From Commensalibacter melissae (GTDB lineage Bacteria > Pseudomonadota > Alphaproteobacteria > Acetobacterales > Acetobacteraceae), in NCBI RefSeq assembly GCF_003691365.1, contig NZ_CP033087.1, positions 758,501 through 822,500 of the forward strand: a stretch of 64,000 nt of DNA, in the 5' to 3' direction. Made by a program: the position numbers and the translations under genes. Positions 1 to 8,501 of the stretch are shown piece by piece; position 1 is the stretch's first letter; each line of letters opens with the position of its first letter. Below the pieces are notes generated by a model. It was given only the letters and a program-made list of their open reading frames with translations. It ran no database searches and was not told the origin of the DNA.

Positions 1-4
1 AAAA

Positions 5-535
5 ATGCGGCAATTGAGAATTGAAAATCAAATTTTACAGCAAAAAAAAAATAAACAGTTAAATCGAAATATTGTTCAGTATATTCATAAAAAACATTTT
101 CGTAGTCAGAAAATTGCGTTTTTTTGGCCTCTTGAATTTGAAGCGGACATACGGGATAGTTTGCATGAATTATATCGGCAGGGATATCGTATTCTATTAC
201 CCGAAACGCCACCGGTGGGATTGGCCTTGCAGTTTCACTTATGGTATCCGGAAGTGCAGTTGAGGTCTGGACGGTATAAAACCTTATATCCAGATACGGA
301 AATCATGCACCCCCAGATAATTATGCTACCCTTACTGGCATTTGACCGGAAGGGTAATCGATTGGGTTATGGTGGAGGGTATTATGATAGAACATTGGCT
401 GTTTATCCGATGGTTAAAACCGCTGGTATTGCTTTTTCCTATCAAGAGGTATCAACCGTACCGGTTGAAAAATTTGATTGTTCTTTACAAACGATCATTA
501 CTGAAACAGAAATTATTTACAGTCAGAAGGATTAA
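5..535 (+). CDS. 5-formyltetrahydrofolate cyclo-ligase, possibly 5'-truncated by the window
   Basis: Cytosolic enzyme that converts 5-formyl-THF to 5,10-methenyl-THF using ATP. The family hallmark is visible near residues 114-127: a Phe-Asp-Arg-x-Gly stretch followed by a Gly-Tyr-Gly-Gly-Gly-Tyr-Tyr-Asp motif, which forms the nucleotide/substrate pocket. At 176 residues it is slightly short for a family of about 180-200. The frame stays open to the window edge, so the real start may lie upstream of base 1. The stop is followed two bases later by the start of the YmdB-type phosphoesterase gene, so the two are almost certainly co-transcribed. The family assignment is firm; the N-terminus is not. 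Confidence 0.88.
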   Translation: MRQLRIENQILQQKKNKQLNRNIVQYIHKKHFRSQKIAFFWPLEFEADIRDSLHELYRQGYRILLPETPPVGLALQFHLWYPEVQLRSGRYKTLYPDTEIMHPQIIMLPLLAFDRKGNRLGYGGGYYDRTLAVYPMVKTAGIAFSYQEVSTVPVEKFDCSLQTIITETEIIYSQKD

Positions 536-537
536 AG

Positions 538-1356
538 GTGCGTATTGCTTTTCTAGGGGATATAGTAGGTCGTAGTGGTCGAGAAGCCGTTATAAAAGAA
601 TTGCCCATGTTAAGATCTAAACTAAGTTTGGATCAGGTTATTGTAAATGCAGAAAATGCAAGTCACGGATTTGGGTTGTCTCCTATTATCGCACAGGATC
701 TTTTCAGGGCGGGTGTCGATGTTATTACCTTGGGTAATCACAGTTGGGATCGTAAAGACCTGATTGCCTATATCGCACAGGATCCACGTATAGTCAGACC
801 TATTAACTATCCCATCGGGACTCCGGGACAGGGCTATCATATCTCCTTTACAAAGGATGAAAAAAAAATATTGGTTATCAATGCAATGGGTCGTCTATAT
901 ATGGATCCGCTTGATGATCCTTTTAAAATGATTGAAACTCTTTTGATATCCTATCGCTTGGGTGAAACAGTAGATGCCATATTGATAGATATACATGCCG
1001 AGGCTTCAAGTGAGAAAATGTCTCTTGGATATTATTTGGATGGAAAAGTTTCTGGGGTTATAGGAACGCATACGCATGTTCCTACCGCTGATTATCGGAT
1101 TTTGCCGTTGGGTACTGCCTATCAAACGGATGCGGGTATGTGTGGGGATTATAACAGTGTCATCGGTATGCAGAAAGAAGCGGCCATTAACCGTTTTGTT
1201 ACAAAAATGCCTGGATATCGTTTTCAGCCAGCCGAAGGATCAGCCACTATTTGTGGATTATTCATTGAAACAGATGATGCAACGGGATTGGCAAAACGTA
1301 CGTTTCCCATTCGTTTCCAGGGTGAGCTGGACACTTTTTTGCCTGATATAAAATAA
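538..1356 (+). CDS. YmdB-type metallophosphoesterase (TIGR00282 family)
   Basis: 272-residue calcineurin-like phosphoesterase. Metal ligands are visible in order: Gly-Asp at 7-8, Glu-Asn at 39-40, Gly-Asn-His at 66-68, a His in Asp-Ile-His near 150, and Gly-Thr-His-Thr-His near 176. The start is GTG, two bases after the folate cyclo-ligase stop. Family members such as Bacillus YmdB hydrolyse 2',3'-cyclic nucleotides in vitro and affect RNA turnover and development. The physiological substrate in alphaproteobacteria is unknown, so no more specific function is given. Confidence 0.88.
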   Translation: MRIAFLGDIVGRSGREAVIKELPMLRSKLSLDQVIVNAENASHGFGLSPIIAQDLFRAGVDVITLGNHSWDRKDLIAYIAQDPRIVRPINYPIGTPGQGYHISFTKDEKKILVINAMGRLYMDPLDDPFKMIETLLISYRLGETVDAILIDIHAEASSEKMSLGYYLDGKVSGVIGTHTHVPTADYRILPLGTAYQTDAGMCGDYNSVIGMQKEAAINRFVTKMPGYRFQPAEGSATICGLFIETDDATGLAKRTFPIRFQGELDTFLPDIK

Positions 1357-1369
1357 AGCAGAATACAAC

Positions 1370-2626
1370 TCATTGCCGCAATAAAATATAATTGATTTTT
1401 AAATCCATATCAAAATGATCTGGAAGATCCGGAGGGATTTTGGGTAGTTGTGCATTTCTGAACATTCCAAGGATTGCCGCATCCAGAGCGTCAGAACCTG
1501 AGGAATTGGTGAGATTTATCGAGAGAACTTGCCCATCCCGGCTGATAACGACATGAACAGAAGGACTGCCATCTTCTCCTTTACGAATAGCATCAGGTGG
1601 ATAATACATATGTTGTTGGATCCAGGCTGCAATTAAATCACTGTAATCGGAACTTACCCCTTTAATAGTAAATTTATCTGCATACGGAGTATTGATTTTA
1701 CCATTTTTGACCATGGGACCAGTGGACATATTAATGGCTGAACGTGACCCCTGGGGTTTTATTTTTGCCATTCTGCGATGAGAAGCGTTTGGATTTTCAT
1801 TAAAATCCAAGTTTGTCAGGTTTTCAAAAGGTGATTGAGATCTTACGGGATGAGCAGTTTTTCTTTTGATCCGTGGGGGAATATTTTTATAAAAATATTT
1901 ATGTTCTTGATTTAAATTGATTTTCCTGTTTTTGTGTCTCGATTTTTCTTTTTTGGATGGTATTGGTTCCGCATCGGGTTGTGGAACTGTTATTCTGTTT
2001 TCAGATGGGTTTTCATCCGGTTTTGGAACTGAGGCTATTTTTGGAGGTACAGGAAGCGAATCAGGAATGGGAGGGGGAGAAATCGCCTTGCTTGGGGCTG
2101 GTTCCCCATTATATCCTTCACCTTTTAATCCTGATTGTCCTGTTGATCGAGGTAGAAAAACGACATCTACTGGTTTACCCTGACTACTATTTCCATATGG
2201 ATTGGTATTTTTGTGATTTATATAGAGGCTTCCCACAAAAATAAGAATTACAATAATTCCATGAAAAAAAAGGGAAGTGGTAAAATCTAAAAAAAAAGGA
2301 TGTTTTTTTGATTGGTCAGGAACATGAAGACAGGAATTTTTATCTATTGAATAGTGTAAAAATCGACCTGTTATAATTTTCTCAAGTTTATTGTCAATAT
2401 TATCAAAAAGTCTAAAATTGCTATTGAAAGGTTCTTTGCGAAGAAGTTTGAAGCCTTTCAATAAATGGTTATAATTTTTAGGGCGATCCAGCAGGGAAGG
2501 TTTTAAATGGCATACCGATTGATGATGAATTACTGATCGATCTGATTTTTGAACCAAATTCCAATATAAATGACGTTTGCCTTTTCGTCTGCCAGATATT
2601 GGGGAAGGGTGTCTACCAATGTTCAT
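1370..2626 (-). CDS. TonB-like energy transducer with long cytoplasmic N-terminus
   Basis: 418 residues. The C-terminal ~90 residues look like a TonB C-terminal domain: Tyr-Pro-Pro-Asp-Ala near the start, a Gly-x-Val-Leu-Ser-Ile strand, a Ser-Ser-Gly-Ser-x-x-Leu-Asp-Ala-Ala turn, and a Pro-rich end. A single hydrophobic helix lies at about residues 115-136, followed by a Pro-rich, charged periplasmic linker (about 165-260). About 110 residues precede the membrane helix, whereas classical TonB has only a short cytoplasmic tail. Either this is a real extension or translation starts at a later codon. No exbB or exbD lies nearby. By family it should span the periplasm and energise outer-membrane receptors with ExbBD; that role is inferred. 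Confidence 0.75.
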   Translation of the reverse strand: MNIGRHPSPISGRRKGKRHLYWNLVQKSDRSVIHHQSVCHLKPSLLDRPKNYNHLLKGFKLLRKEPFNSNFRLFDNIDNKLEKIITGRFLHYSIDKNSCLHVPDQSKKHPFFLDFTTSLFFHGIIVILIFVGSLYINHKNTNPYGNSSQGKPVDVVFLPRSTGQSGLKGEGYNGEPAPSKAISPPPIPDSLPVPPKIASVPKPDENPSENRITVPQPDAEPIPSKKEKSRHKNRKINLNQEHKYFYKNIPPRIKRKTAHPVRSQSPFENLTNLDFNENPNASHRRMAKIKPQGSRSAINMSTGPMVKNGKINTPYADKFTIKGVSSDYSDLIAAWIQQHMYYPPDAIRKGEDGSPSVHVVISRDGQVLSINLTNSSGSDALDAAILGMFRNAQLPKIPPDLPDHFDMDLKINYILLRQ

Positions 2627-2776
2627 TCGACTGTAATTTTCTTCGGATGGAATGTTTATTGACTAAAACTTTATCTATTTAACATAATGTAATCTAAAAA
2701 AGAATAAATCTTCGATTAAAATAATAATTAATATTATTTCTACATATTATCGTGTCATTAAACTGGATATGAGATA

Positions 2777-3445
2777 ATGACTATTTTAATGATCAAATCA
2801 TCATCTGACATTGAACAGGGAATGCGATTTCTTGAAAAAACAGATCAAGATCTAGCAAAAATTATTGATGAAGAAGGACCCTGTCGATTGAAAATCGATA
2901 GGAAAACGCCTTATGATGCCTTATTACAGGCCATAGCGGGGCAGCAATTGCACGCAAATGCAGCGAACGCTATTTTAAACAGGTTGAAATTGGCTAATTC
3001 AGGAGCTTTGCCAGATCCTAAAACTTTATTAAAATTAAACCCAGATCAATTACGAGATTGCGGCTTTTCATTTCGCAAGATCGATTCCCTATACGCTCTG
3101 GCCATGGCTACCCTGGATGGTATTGTTCCAAGCTATGAAGAGGCTTTAACTTTATCAGATCAAGATCTTATTGACCGTATAACCGTTCTGCCGGGAATTG
3201 GACGCTGGACGGTTGAAATGTTTTTAATTTTTACACTTGGTCGTATGGATATCATGCCAAAAGATGATTTTGGAATTAGGGAAGGCTGGCGTATTTGTAA
3301 AAATCTTGCACTGCAGCCTAAATCCAAACAACTGGAAATTGCCACCAGGATATGGAGTCCATTCAGGACAATCGGGGCATGGTATTTATGGCGAGCTGTT
3401 GAGCAATCAAAACCTTTGAATAAACGTAACCCTTTAACATTATAA
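2777..3445 (+). CDS. DNA-3-methyladenine glycosylase II (AlkA-like)
   Basis: 222-residue HhH-GPD superfamily base-excision glycosylase. The helix-hairpin-helix Leu-Pro-Gly-Ile-Gly-Arg-Trp-Thr is at 138-145 and the catalytic Asp is D164 in Pro-Lys-Asp-Asp-Phe-Gly-Ile. It should remove alkylated purines such as 3-methyladenine from DNA. It lacks the N-terminal domain of E. coli AlkA and resembles the shorter Mag1-type proteins. Monocistronic; it converges with the quinone oxidoreductase gene, with two bases between the stops. Confidence 0.88.
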   Translation: MTILMIKSSSDIEQGMRFLEKTDQDLAKIIDEEGPCRLKIDRKTPYDALLQAIAGQQLHANAANAILNRLKLANSGALPDPKTLLKLNPDQLRDCGFSFRKIDSLYALAMATLDGIVPSYEEALTLSDQDLIDRITVLPGIGRWTVEMFLIFTLGRMDIMPKDDFGIREGWRICKNLALQPKSKQLEIATRIWSPFRTIGAWYLWRAVEQSKPLNKRNPLTL

Positions 3446-3447
3446 AA

Positions 3448-4464
3448 TTAATCAGAAAATTGTGATAGATCCAGAACAATTTTTCCGATATGCTTATTGC
3501 TTTCCATCAATTGATGCGCCTTTCTGACTTGTTCAAATGGAAAAATCTTGAAAACTTGAGGTTCAATAATTCCGGTATCTAAAAGTGGCCATACATGTTT
3601 ATGTAAAGCGCGCGCGATTTTTCCCTTAAATTTTGTATCACGAGGTCTTAAAGTGCTGCCTGTAACAGTAACACGCTTCATGGCGATCAATCCCAGATTC
3701 ACATTTTCCGCCTTTATACCTCCTTGGAATGATATGATAACCAAACGTCCTTCTTCACTGAGAGATTTAATATTATCATTGAAATAAGAAGCGCCCATAA
3801 TATCTAAAATCAGATTAACACCTTGTTTATTCGTAAGCGATTTTATTTTTTCATAAAAATTATCTTTTTTATAATTTATAAAGTCAGTTGCGCCCAATTT
3901 TTTACAAAAACTCCCTTTCTCTTCAGTGCCAACAGTCGTATAAATGGTTGCTCCAAAAGCTTTGGCCAATTGAATTGCGGTAGTGCCTATTCCGCCACTG
4001 CCGCCATGGATCAGAAGGGAATCATTCGGTTTCAGATTGCCGATTGCAAAAAGGTTTGTCCAAACTGTAAAAAAAGTTTCAGGTAAAGCCGCCGCTTTTA
4101 TAGCGTTATATTGTTTGGGCCATGGAAGACACTGTACGTAGGGAACAGAACAGTATTGTGCATATCCACCACCATTTGTTAATGCACAAACTTTGTCTCC
4201 GATGGAAAAATGGGAATTTGACGGGGATGAAACAATTTCTCCTGCTATTTCTAAACCCAAATGTGGATTTGCATTTTTGGGAGGCGGATAATTGCCCTGT
4301 CTTTGAACGATGTCAGGACGATTGATACCGGCAGCTTCAACCTTTATTAAAACTTCATTTCTTCTTGGTAAGGGAATGGGAATACTGGATAATTTCAAAA
4401 CGTCTGGATTACCCGGTTGATCAAAGATTACCGCTTGCATCATAGAGGGAAGAGAAATGGACAT
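3448..4464 (-). CDS. NAD(P)H quinone oxidoreductase, PIG3/zinc-independent MDR family
   Basis: 338-residue medium-chain dehydrogenase/reductase. It has an N-terminal GroES-like fold and a Rossmann nucleotide-binding loop (Gly-Gly-Ser-Gly-Gly-Ile-Gly, about residues 154-160). No zinc-ligand Cys/His set is seen, which places it with quinone oxidoreductases rather than alcohol dehydrogenases. The N-terminal Asn-Arg-Pro-Asp segment fits the PIG3-like subgroup. Met codons at positions 8-9 are alternative starts. Cytosolic; it probably reduces quinones or enals with NADPH. Substrate not determinable from sequence. Confidence 0.85.
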   Translation of the reverse strand: MSISLPSMMQAVIFDQPGNPDVLKLSSIPIPLPRRNEVLIKVEAAGINRPDIVQRQGNYPPPKNANPHLGLEIAGEIVSSPSNSHFSIGDKVCALTNGGGYAQYCSVPYVQCLPWPKQYNAIKAAALPETFFTVWTNLFAIGNLKPNDSLLIHGGSGGIGTTAIQLAKAFGATIYTTVGTEEKGSFCKKLGATDFINYKKDNFYEKIKSLTNKQGVNLILDIMGASYFNDNIKSLSEEGRLVIISFQGGIKAENVNLGLIAMKRVTVTGSTLRPRDTKFKGKIARALHKHVWPLLDTGIIEPQVFKIFPFEQVRKAHQLMESNKHIGKIVLDLSQFSD

Positions 4465-4620
4465 ATATTAATGCTTTCATGAATAAGGAGTAATTACAGT
4501 TTATTTGACCATAAAAAGGAATATTTTATAATAAAATGTAATTTACATGGAAAAGATAGATGAAACTCTGTAGATTTATCTTTTCAATTCACCCTTATAT
4601 TTCTCTAACATATTGATTAC

Positions 4621-5088
4621 ATGCTTTATAACAGTTTATCTGATTTAGTGGCAGGTTTACCCAGACATTATCGTTTATTGGGAATAGATCCTGGTAAAAA
4701 ACAAATTGGGTTAGCCTTATCCGATATAACCCTGATGCTTGCTTCCCCTTTTTCTGTTGTAAAAAGAGGGAAACTATCCGTTTTTGCTCAGTACTTGAAA
4801 GAATTATCTATAAAAGAAGAAGTTGGGGGTCTTGTTTGCGGATTACCTTTGTCGCTGGATGGTGACTTTGGGCCTGCAGCACAAGCAGCTAAAGATTGGA
4901 TTATGGCTGTTTCTAATATGAGTGGTCTTCCGGCCTGTCTGTGGGATGAACGGTTGTCTTCCAGCGCAGTTAACCGCTTTTTGATTAATGAAGCGGATTT
5001 AAGCAGGAAAAAAAGGGATGAAATTGTAGATAAAATGGCTGCGAGTTATATATTACAAGCCGCTCTTGATACTTTAAAACCCAAGTAG
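4621..5088 (+). CDS. ruvX: RuvX/YqgF family RNase H-fold nuclease (putative Holliday junction resolvase)
   Basis: 155 residues, the normal family length. The first catalytic Asp is D23 in Gly-Ile-Asp-Pro-Gly-x-Lys. The central Gly-Leu-Pro-Leu-Ser-Leu-Asp-Gly and the downstream Trp-Asp-Glu-Arg-Leu-Ser-Ser motif are both present. Members act on branched DNA and/or in pre-16S rRNA 5' processing; the role differs between species. The 3' end overlaps the convergent lipoprotein gene by 15 bases. Confidence 0.9.
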   Translation: MLYNSLSDLVAGLPRHYRLLGIDPGKKQIGLALSDITLMLASPFSVVKRGKLSVFAQYLKELSIKEEVGGLVCGLPLSLDGDFGPAAQAAKDWIMAVSNMSGLPACLWDERLSSSAVNRFLINEADLSRKKRDEIVDKMAASYILQAALDTLKPK

Positions 5089-5451
5089 ATTATCTTTTGT
5101 TGCAGAAGTGGCGCCCAATGCATTGAGATATGATCGATAGATATCAAGCCTTTTTTTTGATTCTTGAATTTCGGCTTGGGGTATGGGCTTTGTTTTGTCA
5201 TATCTTGATCGAAGGTTTATTATAGATTGATAAGCCTCATAACGATACCGTTTGAGCCGTTCAAATGAGGCTGGATCGGCTTTACCATAAAAATTGTGCA
5301 TATAACGCTCATTCAAGTTAACCATGTTTTTATATTCATTTTGGACATGCTCGAGAATTGATTGCTGTTTTTTGGATGCACATGCAAATAAAAAAGGAAA
5401 GCAGATGAAAAAAATGAAATATTTAACATATCGTTTTGGCGTTTGTGTCAT
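5074..5451 (-). CDS. small lipoprotein of unknown function
   Basis: 125 residues. There is a basic N-terminus, a hydrophobic core, and a lipobox Leu-Phe-Ala-Cys with the Cys at about residue 24, so it is predicted to be exported, lipidated and anchored in an envelope membrane. The mature part is Lys-, Tyr- and Arg-rich and largely helical. No family is recognised. It sits convergent to ruvX with overlapping 3' ends and is transcribed on its own. Confidence 0.7.
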   Translation of the reverse strand: MTQTPKRYVKYFIFFICFPFLFACASKKQQSILEHVQNEYKNMVNLNERYMHNFYGKADPASFERLKRYRYEAYQSIINLRSRYDKTKPIPQAEIQESKKRLDIYRSYLNALGATSATKDNLLGF

Positions 5452-5634
5452 ATGAAATTAATTCTTCATGAAATATGGCCGATTAAAAAATGGATCAATC
5501 ATCAATACAAGATGTATATCTATAATTATACTAGGCATGAATGATCAAGATGAAAATAGTTATAAATAAAAATCAATTGTTCGTTCATTATAATATATTC
5601 GTATAATAAAAAATTTTCCTTTAAATGACAAATA

Positions 5635-7404
5635 ATGATGATTAACGCAAATAACCCATATTTAAAACAAGTTAAGCGATTAATATTCAAGCAAAATGTA
5701 TATTTTTTTATTCTTGCGTTTTGCAGTGGACTCATTGGGGCAATTTCAGTTCAGCTATTAAATATTATGTCCCTTACTCTCCACAAATTCTTATTTCATT
5801 TGGATGGAAATGGTCATTTGTCGGGATTAAGTTACGTTAATCCATGGTATTGTATATTTATTCCCATGATCGGAGCGATAGGTTTATTCCTTGTCCGTTA
5901 TTATATGGGTCAATTTTTCAGTGCAAAAATTGCAGATATAATTGAAGCAAATGCATTATACGGTGGTAAGCTTTCTGTCAAAGACAGTTTTTATTTAACG
6001 CTGCAGACCCTTTTGTCCAATGGGTTCGGTATTTCCTTGGGATTGGAATCTGCTTATACACAGGTTAGTGCCGCAGCAGCATCCAAAATCGGACGCTTCT
6101 TTAAAATTAAACAGAATAAATTGAGAATACTTGTTGGCTGTGGAGCGGCAGGAGCCATCGGTGCAGCCTTCAACTCGATTTTAGGAGGGGCTTTTTATGG
6201 ATTTGAAATTGTTTTAGCCTCATATAATTTCATAAATTTCCCCTATATCATGATTGCTGCAATGTCTGGATATATAATGATTCATTGTTTGGGTGGTGCA
6301 GGACCCGTTTTTCATATTGTTCCGGATTCTATCCATTATATTGATTATGGAATTGTATGTATTTTTTCACTGATTTGCGCAATCATTGCCATTATGGTCA
6401 TGTATGGGGCGACACGTATTGAAATTTATATAAATCAGTTGAGAATTCCAAAAATTTATGGACTGGTTGCTGGAGCCCTGATGGTGGGAGGAATGGGTAT
6501 CCTGACCCCTGCTGTATTGGGATCTGGTCATGGTTTTCTTTGGGTTGTCTTGGATCATGGTATTGCCTTTAAATTGGCAGTTTTTATTTTGTTTTTAAAG
6601 GCAATCGCCTCATCCGTTTCTCTGGGTGTGGGATTTAGGGGAGGATTGTTTTTTGCTTCAATGATGCTTGGTGGAACAGCGGGAATTGTCTATGGCAATA
6701 TTGTATTATATCTAGGGATTCATACATTTTCCCCTCTTGTATATGCGGCAATAGGGATGGCGGTCATGTCGGCGAGTATTATTGGCGGTCCCTTAAGCAT
6801 GATGTTTTTATCTCTTGATATGACGCAAAGTTATTCTATGACAAGTGTGATTATTTTAGCTGTTATTGTGGCTATCGTTACAGTGAGAAAAATATTTGGA
6901 TATTCCTTTGCAACCTGGCGTTTCCATTTGAGTGGAAAAAAAATTCGCTCAGCTTTGGATATCAGTGGATTGACGAGAACGACCGCACAGACATTGATGA
7001 AACCTGTTGATTTTACGCTTGATTATAATTTACCTCTTAATCAGGTTATACATTCGCTGCAATTTCATCATAAAGAGTTATTAATATTAAAGAATGAGGA
7101 GAATGAATATGCAGGATTGGTCGAATTAAAAGATATATTTGAGAATTTGGTTCATTATCAAGAACAAATCGGGGAACTTGCAATCAGAAAAAATCGGGTT
7201 TTGACCCCGGGTATGAATATCAAAGAAATGATGGATGGTTTTGATGACATACATGAATGCCCATGGCTTATTGTTGTGCGTGGAACCGACAATTATGAAA
7301 TAATGGGCATTGTAAATGAGGATGATGTTCTGAATCGATATAATGAAATTCTTGAAAGACAGATAAAAGATCTGACAGGAATGAAATTATATAGAGAGCT
7401 ATAA
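5635..7404 (+). CDS. ClC-family chloride channel/antiporter with C-terminal CBS region
   Basis: 589 residues with about 10 membrane helices up to about residue 430, then a soluble CBS-pair-like regulatory region. The gating-glutamate segment is recognisable: Gly-Leu-Glu-Ser-Ala in place of the usual Gly-Arg-Glu-Gly-Pro, with the Glu at 138. The Gly-Ser-Gly-Ile-Pro filter motif is not found at its usual place (helix C/D), and the Gly-Ile-Phe-Ala-Pro motif is replaced by Gly-Gly-Leu-Phe-Phe-Ala. Fold and CBS architecture fit ClC proteins, but ion selectivity cannot be assumed. Two consecutive ATGs occur at the start. It is followed by an inverted repeat before the convergent aldolase gene. Confidence 0.85.
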   Translation: MMINANNPYLKQVKRLIFKQNVYFFILAFCSGLIGAISVQLLNIMSLTLHKFLFHLDGNGHLSGLSYVNPWYCIFIPMIGAIGLFLVRYYMGQFFSAKIADIIEANALYGGKLSVKDSFYLTLQTLLSNGFGISLGLESAYTQVSAAAASKIGRFFKIKQNKLRILVGCGAAGAIGAAFNSILGGAFYGFEIVLASYNFINFPYIMIAAMSGYIMIHCLGGAGPVFHIVPDSIHYIDYGIVCIFSLICAIIAIMVMYGATRIEIYINQLRIPKIYGLVAGALMVGGMGILTPAVLGSGHGFLWVVLDHGIAFKLAVFILFLKAIASSVSLGVGFRGGLFFASMMLGGTAGIVYGNIVLYLGIHTFSPLVYAAIGMAVMSASIIGGPLSMMFLSLDMTQSYSMTSVIILAVIVAIVTVRKIFGYSFATWRFHLSGKKIRSALDISGLTRTTAQTLMKPVDFTLDYNLPLNQVIHSLQFHHKELLILKNEENEYAGLVELKDIFENLVHYQEQIGELAIRKNRVLTPGMNIKEMMDGFDDIHECPWLIVVRGTDNYEIMGIVNEDDVLNRYNEILERQIKDLTGMKLYREL

Positions 7405-7407
7405 TGA

Positions 7408-7435
7408 TATAAGGCACTCAATAAAGTGCCTTATA
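7408..7435. terminator. 11-bp inverted repeat between convergent genes
   Basis: Perfect 11-bp arms (7408-7418 and 7425-7435) with a six-base loop, starting four bases after the ClC stop and 44 bases before the aldolase stop. Neither flank has a long T-run, so it is a probable but non-canonical terminator or 3'-end stabiliser. Confidence 0.6.
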
Positions 7436-7478
7436 AATGAAAATTGTGTCAGATCAATGAAATAGAAAGTTATTTGTA

Positions 7479-8144
7479 CTAGTCAAGTGTGTGACGGTTA
7501 AAAGCCTTGAACCATTGGTTGCCAAATTCAGTTACAGCGGCAAGAACTGCTGGATCAGCAATGAAAAGATCAAAAATGCTTGGTGGCAGGGTAATACCAG
7601 CAGATCCGATCATCATGCATTCTAAAGCCTGACGGGGGCTTTTGAAGCTTGCATTAACGATTTCAACATCTGGTTTGTGTTGGGAAATCAAGTTTTGCAA
7701 TTCTTTAACGGTTTCGGGACCATTTCCACCTTGTGCATCAATTCTGCTGACATAAGGGGAAAGATATTTGGCACCTGCCAAAGCCGCCATAAATCCTTGA
7801 GCGGCACCATAGATTGAAGTTCCCAGGGTTGGGATGCCTTCCTTGGTTAATTCTTTGATGGCGACCAGACCATTAGGGGTTACAGGAACCTTAACAATAA
7901 GGTTTTCTACACGAGAGGTCAGTGTATGAGCGTCTTTGATCATACCTTCTACAGTTGGAGAGATTACTTGAGCAAGCAACATTCCCTTTCCACCCATTGC
8001 ATCACGGATGGCTGGTAACAAATCAAAAACGGACTTGCCACTTGCTGCAACAATACCGGGATTGGTTGTAACACCATCAACAGGTACCATCGCACAAATT
8101 CTTTTAATGTCTTCTACATCAGCTGTATCAAGTAAAAATTTCAT
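7479..8144 (-). CDS. fsa: fructose-6-phosphate aldolase / transaldolase-like
   Basis: 221 residues, matching short FSA/TalC proteins (about 215-220) and not full transaldolase (>300). The N-terminal Leu-Asp-Thr-Ala-Asp motif is at 5-9, Thr-Thr-Asn-Pro-Gly at 26-30, and the Schiff-base Lys is K85 in Val-Lys-Val-Pro-Val. It catalyses reversible aldol cleavage of fructose-6-phosphate to dihydroxyacetone and glyceraldehyde-3-phosphate, or transaldolase-type transfer; the two activities are hard to separate by sequence. A good ribosome binding site (AAAGG) precedes the ATG. Cytosolic. Confidence 0.88.
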   Translation of the reverse strand: MKFLLDTADVEDIKRICAMVPVDGVTTNPGIVAASGKSVFDLLPAIRDAMGGKGMLLAQVISPTVEGMIKDAHTLTSRVENLIVKVPVTPNGLVAIKELTKEGIPTLGTSIYGAAQGFMAALAGAKYLSPYVSRIDAQGGNGPETVKELQNLISQHKPDVEIVNASFKSPRQALECMMIGSAGITLPPSIFDLFIADPAVLAAVTEFGNQWFKAFNRHTLD

Positions 8145-8501
8145 ATTTTATACACCTTTTTAGAATTATTTAAATGATTTAAATTCGTTATATGATAAAT
8201 AATATGTGAACATTAATAATGCTAGTGTAAAAAATGATTTTTGTTAAGTTTTTTGATAAAAAAATCAATTTTTTGTGATATTTATTCGATTCAATTTATA
8301 ATTGAACAGTTTTATGGCTCTAATTGGTAATAAAATTACAAAAATTGATAGAATCAGTTATTATTTTTAAATTGTGATTTTATTTAAATTTTTTAAAATA
8401 ATATTTTTTTAATTGACATTTAAAAACTTAATAGTTCGTTTTTTTATATCCTTGCTGTAGGAATGACTGATTAAAGATCAGCAAGGATATTTATTTAAAT
8501 T
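8145..8501. other. intergenic stretch with a 12-bp inverted repeat
   Basis: 357 bases of very AT-rich sequence between the aldolase start and the glnA stop. It must hold the aldolase promoter. A perfect 12-bp inverted repeat (8446-8457 and 8479-8490, 21-base loop) lies 11 bases beyond the glnA stop. On the glnA strand it is followed by A-runs rather than U-runs, so it is not a textbook intrinsic terminator. No coding potential seen. Confidence 0.55.

Noticed and set aside
8446-8490. 12-bp inverted repeat as a canonical glnA terminator
   Set aside because: On the glnA strand it is followed by A-runs, not U-runs, so it is recorded only as a structure in the intergenic region.
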